Source of the DNA: Harmothoe impar
Taxonomy: Eukaryota > Annelida > Polychaeta > Phyllodocida > Polynoidae
Length of the DNA stretch: 64,000 nt
Direction of reading: 5' to 3'
Assembly: GCA_947462335.1 (NCBI GenBank)
Contig: OX381717.1
Location: 21,195,166-21,259,165, forward strand
Positions 1 to 10,362 of the stretch are shown here, one piece after another. The position numbers and the translations under genes are program-made. Under the pieces are notes generated by a model. The model was not told the origin of the DNA, ran no database searches, and saw nothing but the letters and a program-made list of their open reading frames with translations. How positions within the stretch are numbered: the first letter of the stretch is position 1; the number at the start of each line of letters is the position of its first letter.

Positions 1-91
1 AGACGTGGCATGGCCTGACCTGCGTGACGAGTTAGCCGCAAGATTTGGGGATATAGTCGACTAGGGGCATGCATTAAGCCTGCTAAGGCGC

Positions 92-397
92 ATGAAGCAG
101 GGTTGTCAGGAGAGTGTTACCATATATGCTGAGAGGATCTTGGAGGTGGCCCAGGACGCTTTTCCAGACGAAGACCTTGAATCAAGGGTGATCGCGAGAC
201 AGGTCATAGAAGTGTTTGTTGATGGTCTTAAGGAGTCCAGCATCGCACACCGGGTGATGCGAGCGCTTAAAGATGGAAGAGTCAGGACCTTGGATGCTGC
301 TGGTAGGTCATCATGTTGTATTCAAATAGGCAAACAGAACACTAGAGCACTGATAGATACTGGGGCGCAGGTAAGTTTGATCTCAGCCAACTTTTAG
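92..397 (+). pseudogene. Gag C-terminal remnant fused to aspartic protease start
   Basis: Residues about 1-65 (key stretches ESVTIYAERILEVAQ and FVDGLKESSIAHRVM) read like the end of a Ty3/gypsy capsid, rich in Arg, Glu and Ala. From about residue 70 comes a retropepsin start, with IQIGKQNTRALIDTGAQVSL containing the catalytic DTGA. Capsid and protease normally flank a nucleocapsid with a CCHC knuckle; here they are almost adjacent, so that part was probably deleted. The frame ends in TAG at 395-397 but continues in the same frame at 404-640. Confidence 0.8.
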
Positions 398-403
398 AGA
401 CAG

Positions 404-640
404 TTGAGGAAACATGAAGATATGCCAGTAAGGAAATCTCCTATTGTGCTCACTATTGCCAATGGACATGAGTTAGTTAGCCTTGGAGAAACACTGGTAA
501 GTATAACAATTGGGAAGTCGCATGTCTATCAATGGTGTCAAATCGGGGAAGATCTAAACCACCCAGTGACACTGGGATGGGTCTTTATATGCCGTGAGGG
601 AGACGTAATAGATGGCGGGCGAGAGACCTTGTATCTTTAG
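404..640 (+). pseudogene. Protease C-terminal half
   Basis: Same frame as the preceding protease start, separated by one stop codon. It covers the flap and the C-terminal part of a retropepsin-like domain (SPIVLTIANGHELVSLGETL; later LGWVF, where ILGxDF is usual). A second TAG at 638-640 interrupts it before the linker to reverse transcriptase. No separate start codon is expected, because in these elements the polyprotein is read through. Confidence 0.6.
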
Positions 641-655
641 GGTGTTGCCATTCCT

Positions 656-1240
656 TTGCAGTATGATACTGAAGTGGCATCCCTTGTAAGATTGGCTGAA
701 GATGTGGAATTGCTGCCTCAGAGTATGGGATGTTACCCTGCTAAAAAGGCAAGATCCACTGGGCATCGGGATGGTGAGTATGTATGTGCAGGTATTCCTA
801 CGGGAATATTGGCTCTGGAACCCAGAGTCATGGCAATGAATACTTTGAACACCGTGAAGAAGGGCAGGAAGTTCCTTATTCACATAGTGAATGGGACAGG
901 AAAACATTACACTCTCAAGAAAGGCCGAGTGGTTGGAAGGCTAGAGGAAATCAGTCAAGTAATAGGAACAGAGAGCCAAGGTCTAGACCATATTGCACAT
1001 GAGGAGAAGGCAAGGGCTAAGGAATACCGAGAAGTGGCAACTGTGGAAACGGCAACAGCAACTCAGGCTGATAGAAAAATGCTAGAAGATCTCCTTCAGA
1101 AGAATGATGACCTGTTTGCAAAGTCTGAGTTAGAGCTGACTGGTTCTCATTTGTTGGAAATGTCTATTGATACAGGGAGTCATCCACCCATAGCACTACA
1201 GGCCTACAGGGCTCCCTTGAATAAAAAGAGCTTTCATTGA
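656..1240 (+). pseudogene. Pol linker and N-terminal edge of reverse transcriptase
   Basis: Same frame as the protease. The first 130 residues are a poorly conserved spacer rich in Glu, Lys and Arg. The last 40 (DDLFAKSELELTG ... IDTGSHPPIALQAYRAP) match the segment that precedes the RT palm in gypsy elements, where an HxIDTGxxxPI line is typical. The frame ends at a TGA near 1,240, and the rest of the RT lies in another frame from 1,248, so one or two bases have been gained or lost there. Confidence 0.75.
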
Positions 1241-1247
1241 GGAAAAC

Positions 1248-1937
1248 GTGGAAGAGCTATTGAAGGCCGGGATTATGAGGAAGAGTCATAGTCCTTATAG
1301 TGCACCAGTGGTGATTGTTTCTAAGAAAGATAGTGGCCAACGTATGTGCGTGGACTACCGGAAGCTGAACGATATCACAAAGAAGTATGTGTGGCCGCTT
1401 GCACAGATAGATGACCTGTTAGCAAGCTTTCATGACACAACCTACTTCAGTAGCCTTGATCTCAGATCTGGGTATTATCAAGTGCCAGTCAAGGAATCTG
1501 ATAAGGAAAAGACTGCATTTGTTACCCATTGTGGGCTATTTGAGTTCAATTCAATGCCAATTGGACTTTGCAATGCACCTGCATTGTTCTCGGAATTGGT
1601 CACTGAAGTTTTGAAAGGTATAAATGAAAAATTTGTTACCGCCTACCTAGATGATATCATTATTTGGTCAAGGGATGAGAGGGAACACTTAGAACATCTT
1701 GCAGTAGTATTTGGTCGTTTAAGAGACACAGGCTTGAAGTTGAAGATGAATAAGTGCGCGTTCATGAGGAAGGAGTTGTCATTCTTTGCAGTCATTCAGA
1801 AGCTCACCAGTCTAGGCAATGTTACAGGGGCTCGATCCTTCCTCGGGATGACATCACATTATCGGAGATGCATTCCCAATTTCTCCACCTTAGTGCTCAC
1901 CACTGACTACTTTAAGCAAGAAGAAAGCAGTGTTTGA
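1248..1937 (+). pseudogene. Reverse transcriptase domain (broken)
   Basis: Copies element RNA into DNA. RT landmarks appear in order: SPYSAPVVIVSKKD, MCVDYRKLN, SSLDLRSGYYQVPVKESDKE (contains the first catalytic Asp), FEFNSMPIGLCNAPALF, then AYLDDIIIWS with the YxDD catalytic pair, and FLGMTSHYRRCIPNFS of the connection region. Between LSFFAVIQK and ARSFLGM about 15 residues normally present (the VDPxKVEAI line) are missing. The frame runs out at about 1,925, where RNase H continues in a different frame. Confidence 0.92.
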
Positions 1938-2403
1938 CTGGACTAACGAATGTGAACAGGCTTTTCAGAAATTAAAGGAGGCTTTAATAACTCCACCCAT
2001 TCTAGCTTATCCTGACCTACACAAGCCATTCATAGTGTACACAGATGCAAGTGCCACAGTGGTAGGGTCTGTTTTAGCACAGGATCAAGAAGGCCAGTTG
2101 CGAGTAATAGAATATGTGTCAGCTCAACTCAATGAGACGCAGCAAAGATGGCCTACGATTGAGAGAGAAGCTTACGCAATTATACATGCTGAAAGGAAGT
2201 TCAGGCCATACCTTTGGGGGTCTGAATTTGTGGACCATAAGCCTTTGCAGTACATGTTTAAGTCACAGATTAAAAATCTCAAGGTACAGAAATGGTCAAT
2301 GGAACTGTCGGAGATGAATTGCCTGCAGCTTGTCATACCCACTCACATGAGAGGTCTCGTGTTAGAGAAATGCCATGACGATGGCTCACATAGGTATCAA
2401 TAA
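1930..2403 (+). pseudogene. RNase H domain, truncated, joined to start of integrase
   Basis: Typical gypsy RNase H beginning: WTNECEQAFQKLKEALITPP, then VYTDASATVVGSVLAQ with the first catalytic Asp, IEREAYAIIHAERKFRPYL with the catalytic Glu, and FVDHKPLQYMF. After KWSMELSEM the end of RNase H and the connector to integrase are missing; about 15 residues later the frame already carries the integrase-start line (LEKCHDDG). Stop at 2,401-2,403, with integrase continuing in another frame. Confidence 0.88.
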
Positions 2404-3703
2404 GACCTATAGTCGCATCAGGAAGGACTACTACTGGCCTAGACTATTTCGGGATGTAGCAAGGTATGTGTCACAGTGTGTAACCTGCAACACAAGAAAA
2501 CTAGAAAAGAGGATTCCACCATTGCAAGATGTAAATGAACCTATAAGTCCCTTCCAGAAAGTGGCTTTAGACATAGTGGGGCCGTACCCACAAAGTTATG
2601 AAGGAAATTGCTACCTCCTATCACTCATTGACTGGTATTCAGGATGGCCCGAGTTCTATCCCATTCCTGACAAGACTGCAGAAACAGTGTCTCGCAAAAT
2701 ACTGGAGGAAGTGATACCGAGGCATGCGTGCATGAGGGTATTGATTTCCGACCAGGGTGGAGAATTTGTCAACCATATAGTGAATGAGATATGTAAAGAG
2801 CTCAAGATTCCAAGGATTAAAACATCCCCATATTACCCCCAATCAAACGGGAGACTTGAGAGAATCCATCGCATTTTGGGTGACATGGTTGCCAAATATG
2901 TGACTGATCCCCGTGAATGGGACCGTGCGGTGCCGTCTGCACTCCTAGCGTTGCGAACTGCACAAAGTAGAGTCACGGGCTACTCCCCATTCTACCTCAT
3001 GCATGGGCGCGATCCACTCTTGCCATTGGATACTGTTTTGCAGCCAAGAAGAAAGTACTATGGAGAGCAGAATCACAAGAAGATGTTGGAAAAATATCAC
3101 CAAGCAATGGTAACAGCCTGTAAACACAGAAGGACGGCCAAGGCCAGAATGAAACGGTATCATGACCGAAAGATCAAGGAGGAGCCTCTGGAGGTTGGCG
3201 ATCCTGTGTATCTATATAATAACCATAGGGAGAGTAAACTGGACAAGAAGTGGTTACCCTACTATCGGGTTAATGAGCAGCTGACCCCAGTCAACTTAAG
3301 AATCAAAGATCAGGTAACAGGGAAAGTGACTAAGATCCATAAAATTCATCTAAGAAAGGCACATCTAGATTGGAAGATAGCCGCCCTAGAGAAACCTATG
3401 AGGAGGGCGCAGCTAGCAGCCACAGCGGATGAACGTCTTGTATCAGGAATGAGTTATTCCCCAGGGTATGATAGCACCAGTAGTGATGTTAATGAAGCAG
3501 GGGATTGGTCAGAAGATGACAACCTTCCATTGGCACAACTTCAGAGCAGAATACAAGCTGAGCAGTATGTGAGCGAAGATTCGGAGGATGATATGCCTTT
3601 GAATGTACTGCAAGATAGATGGAGAATGGAGGGAATGAGGAATGAGAGGAATGAAGCAGAACAAGGAGAGAATTATTCAGACTCTGACATACTCTGGTTC
3701 TAG
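2375..3703 (+). pseudogene. Integrase with GPY/F-like C-terminal module
   Basis: The longest intact part of the element (442 residues). An HHCC-type zinc finger is partly visible (AHIGINKTYSRIRKDYYWP then CVTCNTRK; its first His lies in the upstream frame). The DDE core has Asp in VALDIVGPYP, Asp in LISDQGGEF and Glu in GRLERIHR. After the core comes a basic region and a GPY/F-like stretch (WLPYYRVNEQLTPVNLRIKD, then KIHKIHLRKAHLDW). The C-terminal 100 residues are acidic and low in complexity. No stop interrupts this domain, so the damage is concentrated upstream. Confidence 0.92.
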
Positions 3704-3945
3704 CTGCACCCCGGCAGTTGGAGTCGGCAGTTGGAAGTGCGCGGGAGTGGTAGTCGGGTGCGGGAGTAGGAAGCAGCAGAAGTCAGGGGTAGATAGTAGC
3801 AGGCAGCCCAGTGGAGGGAGATATACCACACAACGACAACGAGAAGTACTAGCCACTTGGAATAAAACCCTTTCATGCCAAGAACCTGGTCAATTATTAT
3901 TTGTGGACATACCAACTAGGAATGAGGAGAAATCGCCACAGTGAG
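3704..3945 (+). other. Possible 3' LTR or 3' UTR of the gypsy element
   Basis: Directly after the integrase stop lie a G/A-rich stretch, an AATAAA polyadenylation signal at 3,861-3,866 and a CA-ended segment (CGCCACA at about 3,941). This is what an LTR R/U5 region would look like, but with only one copy the ends cannot be proved. Confidence 0.35.
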
Positions 3946-4820
3946 GACCTGGGGATTTCATCGTAGGGGCAGACCCTTTTCGCTCTGTCAGTTCACCTGA
4001 AAACCACATATAGACTGACTATTACCAAGTGACATTAACCCGGTGGACCCACATCACCATTAACCAAGTACCATTGATGGGCGGATACGCCTGGTCCCCA
4101 TACATAGACAATCACCATCGGTGGGCCGGATACGTTAGGCCCTAGCCAGCAATAACATTTGCTACAGTTAATATATTAATTGCAAATTGTGTGTGCGTGA
4201 CTTTCAATTCGGCGGCCTGTTATGCATCACCAAACCGCACATAATGGTCTGGTGGATTACGCGGCCAGTCATTGGGAATTAAGCCAAGGTGATAAGGTAT
4301 AGAGTGGCACAGATTTCTCATCCTGTGAGTGGATACCAGTGCTCGCGGAGGAGGGGTGTAGTTGGATATGCATCTAATCTAGATGCCTACCTATACCTAC
4401 AGGCTGCCTGGCAACAAGCCAATATAGGGGCTTCACACTGCTGTTCTGCTACAGTAAGGACCCAATAGTAAGTACTTTAAGTTGGTCTATAATAATAATG
4501 GCCAATAATGCATAAGGGTAGTATAAGACGGTTGCTTCAATCTTACCCATCTGTAACCGATGATACTGTAACCATTTACAGTGTTATACAAGACTATCAA
4601 TTCTATGCACCATACTGACATTGAAGTAATGAACCTTTGGCCAACAGGCATAGGCATCAACTTAAGGTGGTAATAATATTCATGCAGCTACTACTTGGTA
4701 TTGTGGAGCCAACAGTGTGTATTAGATTAATTGCCGGATAAATGACTGGCTGTCGCAAGGATTGATTCAATGAACAAATCAATTGAGTACACTGTAATCA
4801 GCGAATATTGATGCCACAGG
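3946..4820. other. No gene recognised; unique AT-rich sequence
   Basis: Multiple stops in all frames and no motif I recognise. It may include decayed retroelement or repeat sequence. Confidence 0.4.
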
Positions 4821-4823
4821 GTA

Positions 4824-4980
4824 AGTAATGAGGTTGTAAGAAAAAGACTGTCAAGGCTGGTTGCCTTCAACCAACCATATCCCTTATTTAAGTCAAACAG
4901 CTGTTGGTTATAAGACCACGTGGGCAAGGCAAGATTTTGGGCAGCTCCACACAACAATATTATTGGAACAAAAGAAAAAT
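4824..4980 (+). repeat. Extra copy of the GTAAGT-led module end (module V type)
   Basis: Starts CAGGGTAAGTAATGAGG and continues through GGCTGGTTGCCTTCAACC, a 'TATAAGACCA.GTGGGCA' line and GCAGCTCCACACAACA. The same order of blocks recurs at about 10,999, 12,611 and 24,473. The conserved GTAAGT at its head looks like a splice donor, so this is probably the start of a conserved intron whose exon has been lost here. Confidence 0.6.
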
Positions 4981-5309
4981 AATGCCATCTTCATTGTGCC
5001 ACAGTTGATCTCAACCGACTTACCCAAGTTCCATGTGTGACAGGCCAAGAATGAAAGCATTAGGTTCACACTGTCTTCCTGCTCTTGACCAAATTATGGG
5101 AGAACTACAATGAACTGCAGGCTGAGCTGGCTTCCGTCCAAATGCAGCATAGATTGTTATTTCAGAGACTGTTTAAACCAACCTCAGACCATGTGAGGTT
5201 TGGGTTAATTAGGTACATCCGGCAGTTCACGTTAGGACCATGTGGATAGCAGGCATACACCAGTGTTTTAGGCACACATCACTAACATGCACTGGGGGAT
5301 CTAAATCAC

Positions 5310-5560
5310 ATGGCCAGCGTTGGGTTGGGTAGATTGTAGGATGACAAGAAGAGAAAGATAGAACAACAATCTAAAGAAGGTAGGACAATGTTATATCATG
5401 TAAAAACTGAAATTTAAAAACCCATTATGAACAGAGGCTGTCCCAGCTCAGATGGTGGGCGGGCACCAGCCACCCCACATACAGAAAAGGGGAGGCACTT
5501 GTAAAACATTTAAATTCTCATCAATCGGTCCAGTCTTCCATATGCGAACACCCTGATTTG
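5310..5560. repeat. Module P, left copy
   Basis: Shares ordered blocks with 17,670-18,125: GGGTAGATTGTAGG, an AACAACA purine-rich line, AAAAACCCATTA followed by AGAGGC, and the ACA-TTTAAAT(C/T)TC line. The two copies are quite diverged. No reading frame is conserved, so it is probably intron or flank of the repeated unit. Confidence 0.45.
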
Positions 5561-5589
5561 AATGGGCTGTGTCTTAGTCCTGGCACAAG

Positions 5590-5665
5590 GCAGACATGCA
5601 TCCTTATTGTGGGTATCTGCACTGGGAAAGGGGTACCAAAAATATTCTCTGAAGCTAGAAATGCT
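5590..5665. repeat. Module Q, left copy (short)
   Basis: GGTATCTGCACTGGGAAAGG with GGTACCAAAAATATT and GAAGCT matches 19,921-19,967, just upstream of the reading frame at 19,959. In this copy the frame that follows on the right is absent. Confidence 0.45.
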
Positions 5666-5799
5666 GTAATGCAAAACATACAATCCTAGAGCATTAGAGC
5701 AACCTCTATCTGTCAGTAGAGGGCTTTATCAGTAACCAGCTCTCCAACTCCTCAGCAGGCAGTAGTTGGGAGTCAGCTGTGGATAGTATTATAGGAATA

Positions 5800-6612
5800 G
5801 AGCCCTGCTGCAAAGTGGTGTTTGAACATCTCATCAAGTAGTATGTGAAACTCTCAAGATGCCAAGGACTGTTTCTGAAAGGATCATAAGGATACTGCAG
5901 GATACTAGATACTTCTTACTCATCCTCCAGAGGGAATTTGTATCGTATTGCTGGATTCAACTCGCTCGGCTGGTAAGTTTTTTGTCCACCTGCCAAACCA
6001 GAATGGCATAGTGGCAGAGTTTAACCACTGCTTCTGAAAAGATCATCAGGATTCTGCATGACCTGTTCTAAATGAAGAACTAGAAATGAAGAAGGACTAA
6101 AACACTAATATAAATAGAGGCGCAGGCCTCAACACTGCAGTGCAGTAGACAGTAGTGCATGACAGAGGGTGGAAACACGTTCAGAATTTGTGATATAGTA
6201 GATAAGGGTCATGCGTTAAGCTTGCTATGAGTATATAAAAGTAGTATGTAAAAGTGGAATCTAGCTTGGTGACTACCATTTCTTTTGAGTGGCACTGAGG
6301 CACTCTGTGATGCCATCTACCCCAGTGCAGGATGGGCCCTGGACCCCCAGTCCCTGTGAGCTGGCAGACCAACCCTCTGACTGGCCTCCAAATATTCAGG
6401 ACTGAAGTGCCCCGTGTCCTGGGCGGCACCAAACAAGCCCCTCCAGGATGAGCAGGGGACCCCCAGCCCCCATCAGCATGTCAACCAATCCCTGGACTGG
6501 ACGACAACTTCTGGGTCTGCCTGGCCAGACGACGGCAGTAGTCATCGCGACCCCACTCCTCCACGGGGTCTCTTTGACCACATAGACATGACTTACATGG
6601 ACATATCTTAAT
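5800..6612 (+). repeat. Module R, left copy
   Basis: Homologous to 16,845-17,482 and includes a 'CCACCTGCCAA.CCAGAA' line, a GGCACTGAGGCACT line and GATGGGCCCTGGACCCCCAG. Homology extends to the stop codon of the short reading frame described next. The module is itself built from two related halves, each coding TPSP ... DWP. Confidence 0.7.
6432..6611 (+). CDS. Short Pro/Ser-rich frame of module R, left copy
   Basis: About 59 residues, not recognised. Key segments are EQGTPSPHQHVNQSLDW, GSAWPDDGSSHRDPTPP and GLFDHIDMTYMDIS, ending in TAA at 6,609-6,611. The right copy (17,315-17,482) keeps frame, length and stop. About 110 bases upstream (6,327-6,405) a shorter relative, GPWTPSPCELADQPSDWPP, ends at a TGA, so the module contains an internal duplication. 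The start codon is unclear and the frame could be a last exon. Kept frame in two copies supports coding; there are no transcript data. Confidence 0.45.
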   Translation, partial: NKPLQDEQGTPSPHQHVNQSLDWTTTSGSAWPDDGSSHRDPTPPRGLFDHIDMTYMDIS

Positions 6613-7620
6613 CCACTCACCGGTGAGAGTAAGTAATACTGCAATATGACAGGAGCAAGTGACCAAGGTACTCAGAGTGATCTTCTCAAAAACAGTCATA
6701 ATACTGGCCATAGTAACCATGGCAGTGGGACAGTTCAAAACCATAGAAAGAATCGAATTTGGACTTATCATGCAGGCCGGTAGAATAATCAGAACTGCTT
6801 AAGATAATCACATGCTAGAAGAATGTGTAGTCAAGATACAACCACCTGTAAAGTTACCAACAGCATTAAACATGACTGATAAATGCATTAGAGTGTTTGG
6901 AAAACACAACACTAGGGATGTAAATGGAACAGAAAGAATACACAGAGATTCCTGTGGAACTATGAGAATACAAAAAGAATGCTTGATAGAAAAAGGAACA
7001 GCAAGAGAGAAAGAATCTACAAAATAACACCACCAATAAGGGAGGCAACAAAGAGAGCAAAAAAGAGAAAAGGGAGTGTACCATGTACAAATTAGGTATT
7101 TATAGTTAGATTACTTGACTAGATAAGAAAACGCAGAACATGAAGTAGGGAGAGTAATATTAAAGGAAAGTGGCCATATGAATAAGAGCATTGTTAAAAG
7201 GACAGAGGAATCACAGGTACTCATACAGATAGAGAAATAAAAAGCGAAAATAAAGAAGGGAAAGAGAAAGTTTATTCCGACAAAAACCTACTTTTGATAC
7301 ATGAAAGAAATATTCTTCTCAGCGGTCTGCTTGCGGAGGACTGAGGTGGAGAAAGGCCGGCCTGGCCAGTTCTCACCTTACACAGCTACATCTGGTGGGT
7401 GAGTAGAGTATTAATGTCCTGGAAGGATCCTGCCCACCGGTAGGCCATCTGGTGGACACTGGAGGAACTGTTGGACTGTCTGTTAATATACTCCAGTACC
7501 TCTATGCACGGTACTGTCACCACATTCGCATAAGTAATTCGATACATAAATAAGATACTGCCAACCAAACTGTAGACCTGCAGAGCTGCCCTACCCTGGA
7601 AGAGTTCCTGTCACCGAGTG
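6613..7620. other. No gene recognised between modules R and S
   Basis: A/G-rich on the plus strand from about 6,810 to 7,280, which produces open frames (6,812-7,027 and antisense) that look compositional. No copy of this stretch was seen in the right-hand duplicate. Confidence 0.4.
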
Positions 7621-7700
7621 CTGATTCTACAACCATGGACTCTGTTTTATCTGTTCCAAAAGAAATAGAATATGTAGGTTAATTCCATTGGATCTTGATA

Positions 7701-7934
7701 ATGAAAAAACATATTGTTCATAACCACGTCACAAACTGCTTAATACCCGATATTGATCCTAGCCTAGGCTATGAATCTGACACTAAAGTGCCAGACCTAG
7801 AAACATGGGTGTCGATCCCCAACCCAGACTCTGAGAATCCTCCAGTAGAGTTCAATCTTGAAGATTCCAGCCGCTATTTACCTGTTATACCATCTGTAGA
7901 CACAGTTGATTGGTCATATCGAAATAAGCAATAA
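7701..7934 (+). CDS. Short acidic/Pro-rich frame of module S, left copy
   Basis: 78 residues if the ATG at 7,701 is used. The part shared in frame with the right copy begins only at about 7,745 (DIDPSLGYESD), after which both copies read VPDLETWVSIP, PDSENPPVEFNLEDSS and YLPVIP to a stop. A one-base difference just before 7,745 puts the upstream parts in different frames, so the real exon may start near there by splicing. No known domain. Net acidic with many Pro, like a cytoplasmic tail or activation segment; function unknown. Confidence 0.45.
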   Translation: MKKHIVHNHVTNCLIPDIDPSLGYESDTKVPDLETWVSIPNPDSENPPVEFNLEDSSRYLPVIPSVDTVDWSYRNKQ

Positions 7935-8394
7935 TCCTAAAAAGCAGCAAGGATGAAGATGAACCCATAGATAACCCCAATGTCATAGCTGATAATTACC
8001 TATCGTCCCTACATACACATAGGGGTAACAGCAGATCTTACAAACCCTAATTACCAGCTATACTTTCAATGGGATTTTTTAAGCCATTGAAAACATACAC
8101 AGTACATGTATGAATATACCTTACTCATTTACTGGAGATTGACTGATTGAGAGCAACTGTTATCAATGGAAGAATCAACCTTTACTTGCTCCCAAAACCG
8201 CTCCTCAGTATACTTCAGTCTGACTATTTAATAAAAGTATATCCTGGATGTAGGACTATAAGTCCGAAACTAGTAGAATCTTTAAACGCTATCTGTTACA
8301 AAGTCTTTTTCATCAGAATAAAATTGGGTAACTAAAACACTTTTATGGGGTTTTAGGGGAGATATACCTCCCTATTTCTTAATTAATTTAAAGG

Positions 8395-8607
8395 ATGCTA
8401 CCAAAAGGCAGTTGTATTAGAAAGAATGGTAAAAATCAACAATCTAGTACTGCATTACTTCTCAGTATTCTATGCACACAGCAGTCTACTGCTCAGAATG
8501 AAAATGGGAGTGGTTGTGCATCTCATCAAAAGAAATTGCTATGTGCAAGATTTAGCAACGTGATGGGAAGTTGCATTGAAGCACAGAGTACCAGTTCGGC
8601 TCATTGA
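8395..8607 (+). pseudogene. Small frame in module S, open only in left copy
   Basis: Open for 70 codons here, but the right copy carries a TGA at the position of residue about 20 (AGTACTGCATGAG). The frame is therefore not conserved and probably chance. The block ends in GAGTGGTAAGT, a donor-like site kept in both copies. Confidence 0.2.
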
Positions 8608-8655
8608 TCACAATGTTGAACTGAGTGGTAAGTTGTGGGGAATTTATATGGTATT

Positions 8656-9030
8656 TTCTGACATGTGAAGGTATAGCTTTTTTTCAAGATGGTTCTCCAA
8701 TGTCCTCTGTTGGTCAAAGTGCTTCAGATGGGGGGTTAATGAGGGGTTAAGCAGTGCATTTATCATCCCACTCACTAAACATGAGAGTTGAAGTAGCAGG
8801 TAAACAAGGTCTTTATTCCAATAGTTACATGGCAATTGCTGAGTAAAGTTCAATGGCAATAATACACATTCCAATAGTAAAGTGGTATGGCATGTCATAC
8901 ATGTAAGAGAATGGCATTTGCATACAATCTCTCTATGCTCTGTCCCAGACCTTACAGTCCTCTTCTTGTACCCCGTCCTGCTATCTTCTGCCTCCCTATT
9001 GCCTTTCTATGTTCACTGTCTTAGCCAGCC
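8656..9030. other. No gene recognised
   Basis: Contains only short frames with no copy elsewhere in the window. Confidence 0.35.
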
Positions 9031-9564
9031 ATGCCTATTTCATATATTGTTAATGGTCTATGTTTTTATATCGGCTCTATCCTGGGTGCCTCAGTCTCTT
9101 GGTCGTTGCTATCTCTCCCTCAGTCCTCCCTGGGATTGCTACCAGCAAAGATGTCTGTGCTTGTAACCATCAGGCTGTTTGGCACCTATATCACACGGCC
9201 GGTAGACCCCTATCACACAGGCCGGAGTATATACTCATACGATCAGAGAGCGCCCATTGTGACCGGCTCTCCTTTCACTTATTACGTATATGAACTCAAC
9301 ACTACTCCTGGAGTCTCCCCTATGGTTGCTCCGGTTCAGGAGCCCTTAAGGCAACATCATGGCTTGTCCAAAAGCCTTCTTGGCCGCCAAATCCATATCA
9401 CTGGGGAGTTTGTCCCTTACCCAACTATGCCCGTGGTGGGGCCTCCACCAGCGCCCTGGTATCCACCTGGACCCCCGGACCATTCGGACCCCCTGGTAAC
9501 CCCGGGGCCGGGAACTCAGATGCCTCCTCCAGCCACCCTGTACCCCCAGGTCACCCTAAAATAG
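9031..9564 (+). CDS. Unrecognised Pro-rich frame, module T left copy
   Basis: 177 residues from the ATG at 9,031. Residues 1-40 are hydrophobic (IVNGLCFYIGSILGASVSW) and could be a signal or membrane segment. The C-terminal 50 residues are strongly proline-rich: FVPYPTMPVVGPPPAPWYPP, then TPGPGTQMPPPATLYP. The right copy keeps only the CTGGTATCCACCTGGACCCC piece at 23,357, so most of this frame is deleted there. The stop at 9,562 touches the inverted-repeat element at 9,562-9,686. Codon usage was not tested; it could be an exon tail or a chance frame. Confidence 0.4.
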   Translation: MPISYIVNGLCFYIGSILGASVSWSLLSLPQSSLGLLPAKMSVLVTIRLFGTYITRPVDPYHTGRSIYSYDQRAPIVTGSPFTYYVYELNTTPGVSPMVAPVQEPLRQHHGLSKSLLGRQIHITGEFVPYPTMPVVGPPPAPWYPPGPPDHSDPLVTPGPGTQMPPPATLYPQVTLK

Positions 9565-9686
9565 GCCAAAAATTACTTGAATTTTTTTTTTCTAAATTGG
9601 ATAAATATTTCTAGAGTCAGCTCTCTCTTGCTAGGTAGGGTCGGGTAACTTGAAACACACCTCTTCTTTTGGCCTTATATTAAATG
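9562..9686. mobile_element. Short inverted-repeat element, GGCCAAAA ends
   Basis: Begins with AGGCCAAAA and ends with TTTTGGCCTTAT, and holds GGTAGGGTCGGGTAACTTG and AAACACACCTC. The same right end recurs at 23,440-23,500, 47,940-47,995 and, as a full element, at 55,961-56,382. Confidence 0.55.
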
Positions 9687-10362
9687 TCAAGGGCTCCAAG
9701 TTTGATACTCAGAGAGCTTAATTCAACTTAAATTAACTGTAATATCATCTACAGTAAAGGAACCTTGTTTAGATTATATTTTACACTAATTGTTCTAGGG
9801 AATTTTTTTCCCCGCTGCATAACTCTTTTAATCCACTGAGTTGATGCCTCTGCTCCTGCTCCCCTACTCTCCAACACAAAGCTGCGCGATCCCTACAACA
9901 CAAAGCTGTCATACTGGTGGTAGTGGAGTTGATCAAGAAAGGTAAGTTAGTTTTTTTCATTTTTGAACCAATTTCTACTGAGAGATGTGTATAGTGATGC
10001 TTGTGTAAAGAAAAAGGATAAAGGAACATATCAATATAGGCCTATGGATAATACAGGAACCACTTGGTACAAATGATGTCCGTCTGTAAGTGTCTCAAAC
10101 ATTGAGACAGACTGGTGAATTCTCCCTGCTTTGTGCGTGATAAAAATATCCACATACACCTTCATGGCCGACTCATGAGAGAGATGCAACAGAGAGATGC
10201 AGTAGAGAAATCCAATACTTTGTGATGCCCAACTTTCCACTAATGGCCATACACGTGGTTCTGGGACAGATCCTAGTGGTGGAAGTATGAAGGGTGTGTG
10301 AGGAGAAAGCAAGATTCACTAAGATTGCTCTAATCACAACAATCTGTTAAAAACAGAAATGT
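9687..10362. other. Mostly unique sequence between modules T and U
   Basis: 9,690-9,790 still matches the right copy (TCAAGGGCTCCAAGTTTGAT). An open frame on the minus strand (10,031-10,312, 93 residues) has no counterpart in the right copy and no known domain; I do not call it a gene. Confidence 0.35.

Larger units (their letters stand above)
1..3945 (+). mobile_element. Degenerate Ty3/gypsy LTR retrotransposon
   Basis: The order gag tail, aspartic protease, reverse transcriptase, RNase H, integrase is that of Ty3/gypsy (Metaviridae) elements; integrase after RNase H separates it from Ty1/copia. The 5' end lies outside the window. The copy cannot be active: in-frame stops at 395-397 and 638-640, frame changes near 1,240, 1,925 and 2,375, and internal deletions at the gag/protease, RT/RNase H and RNase H/integrase borders. 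No CCHC zinc knuckle is visible between gag and protease. LTRs could not be delimited because no second copy is in the window. Confidence 0.93.
7620..8655 (+). repeat. Module S, left copy
   Basis: Near-collinear with 21,475-22,500 over about 1 kb: the AGAAATAGAATATA line, the reading frame below, CTACATACACATAGGGGT, TTTATGGGGTTTTAGGGGAG, GATGCTACCAAAAGGCAGTT and finally GAGTGGTAAGT. Differences are scattered substitutions and single-base indels. This is the best preserved long duplicated block in the cluster. Confidence 0.85.

Noticed and set aside
6812..7090. Overlapping sense and antisense frames of about 70 codons
   Set aside because: The purine-rich strand explains the lack of stops; there is no second copy and no motif.
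10031..10312. 93-codon minus-strand frame
   Set aside because: Absent from the right-hand duplicate, with no domain or splice context.
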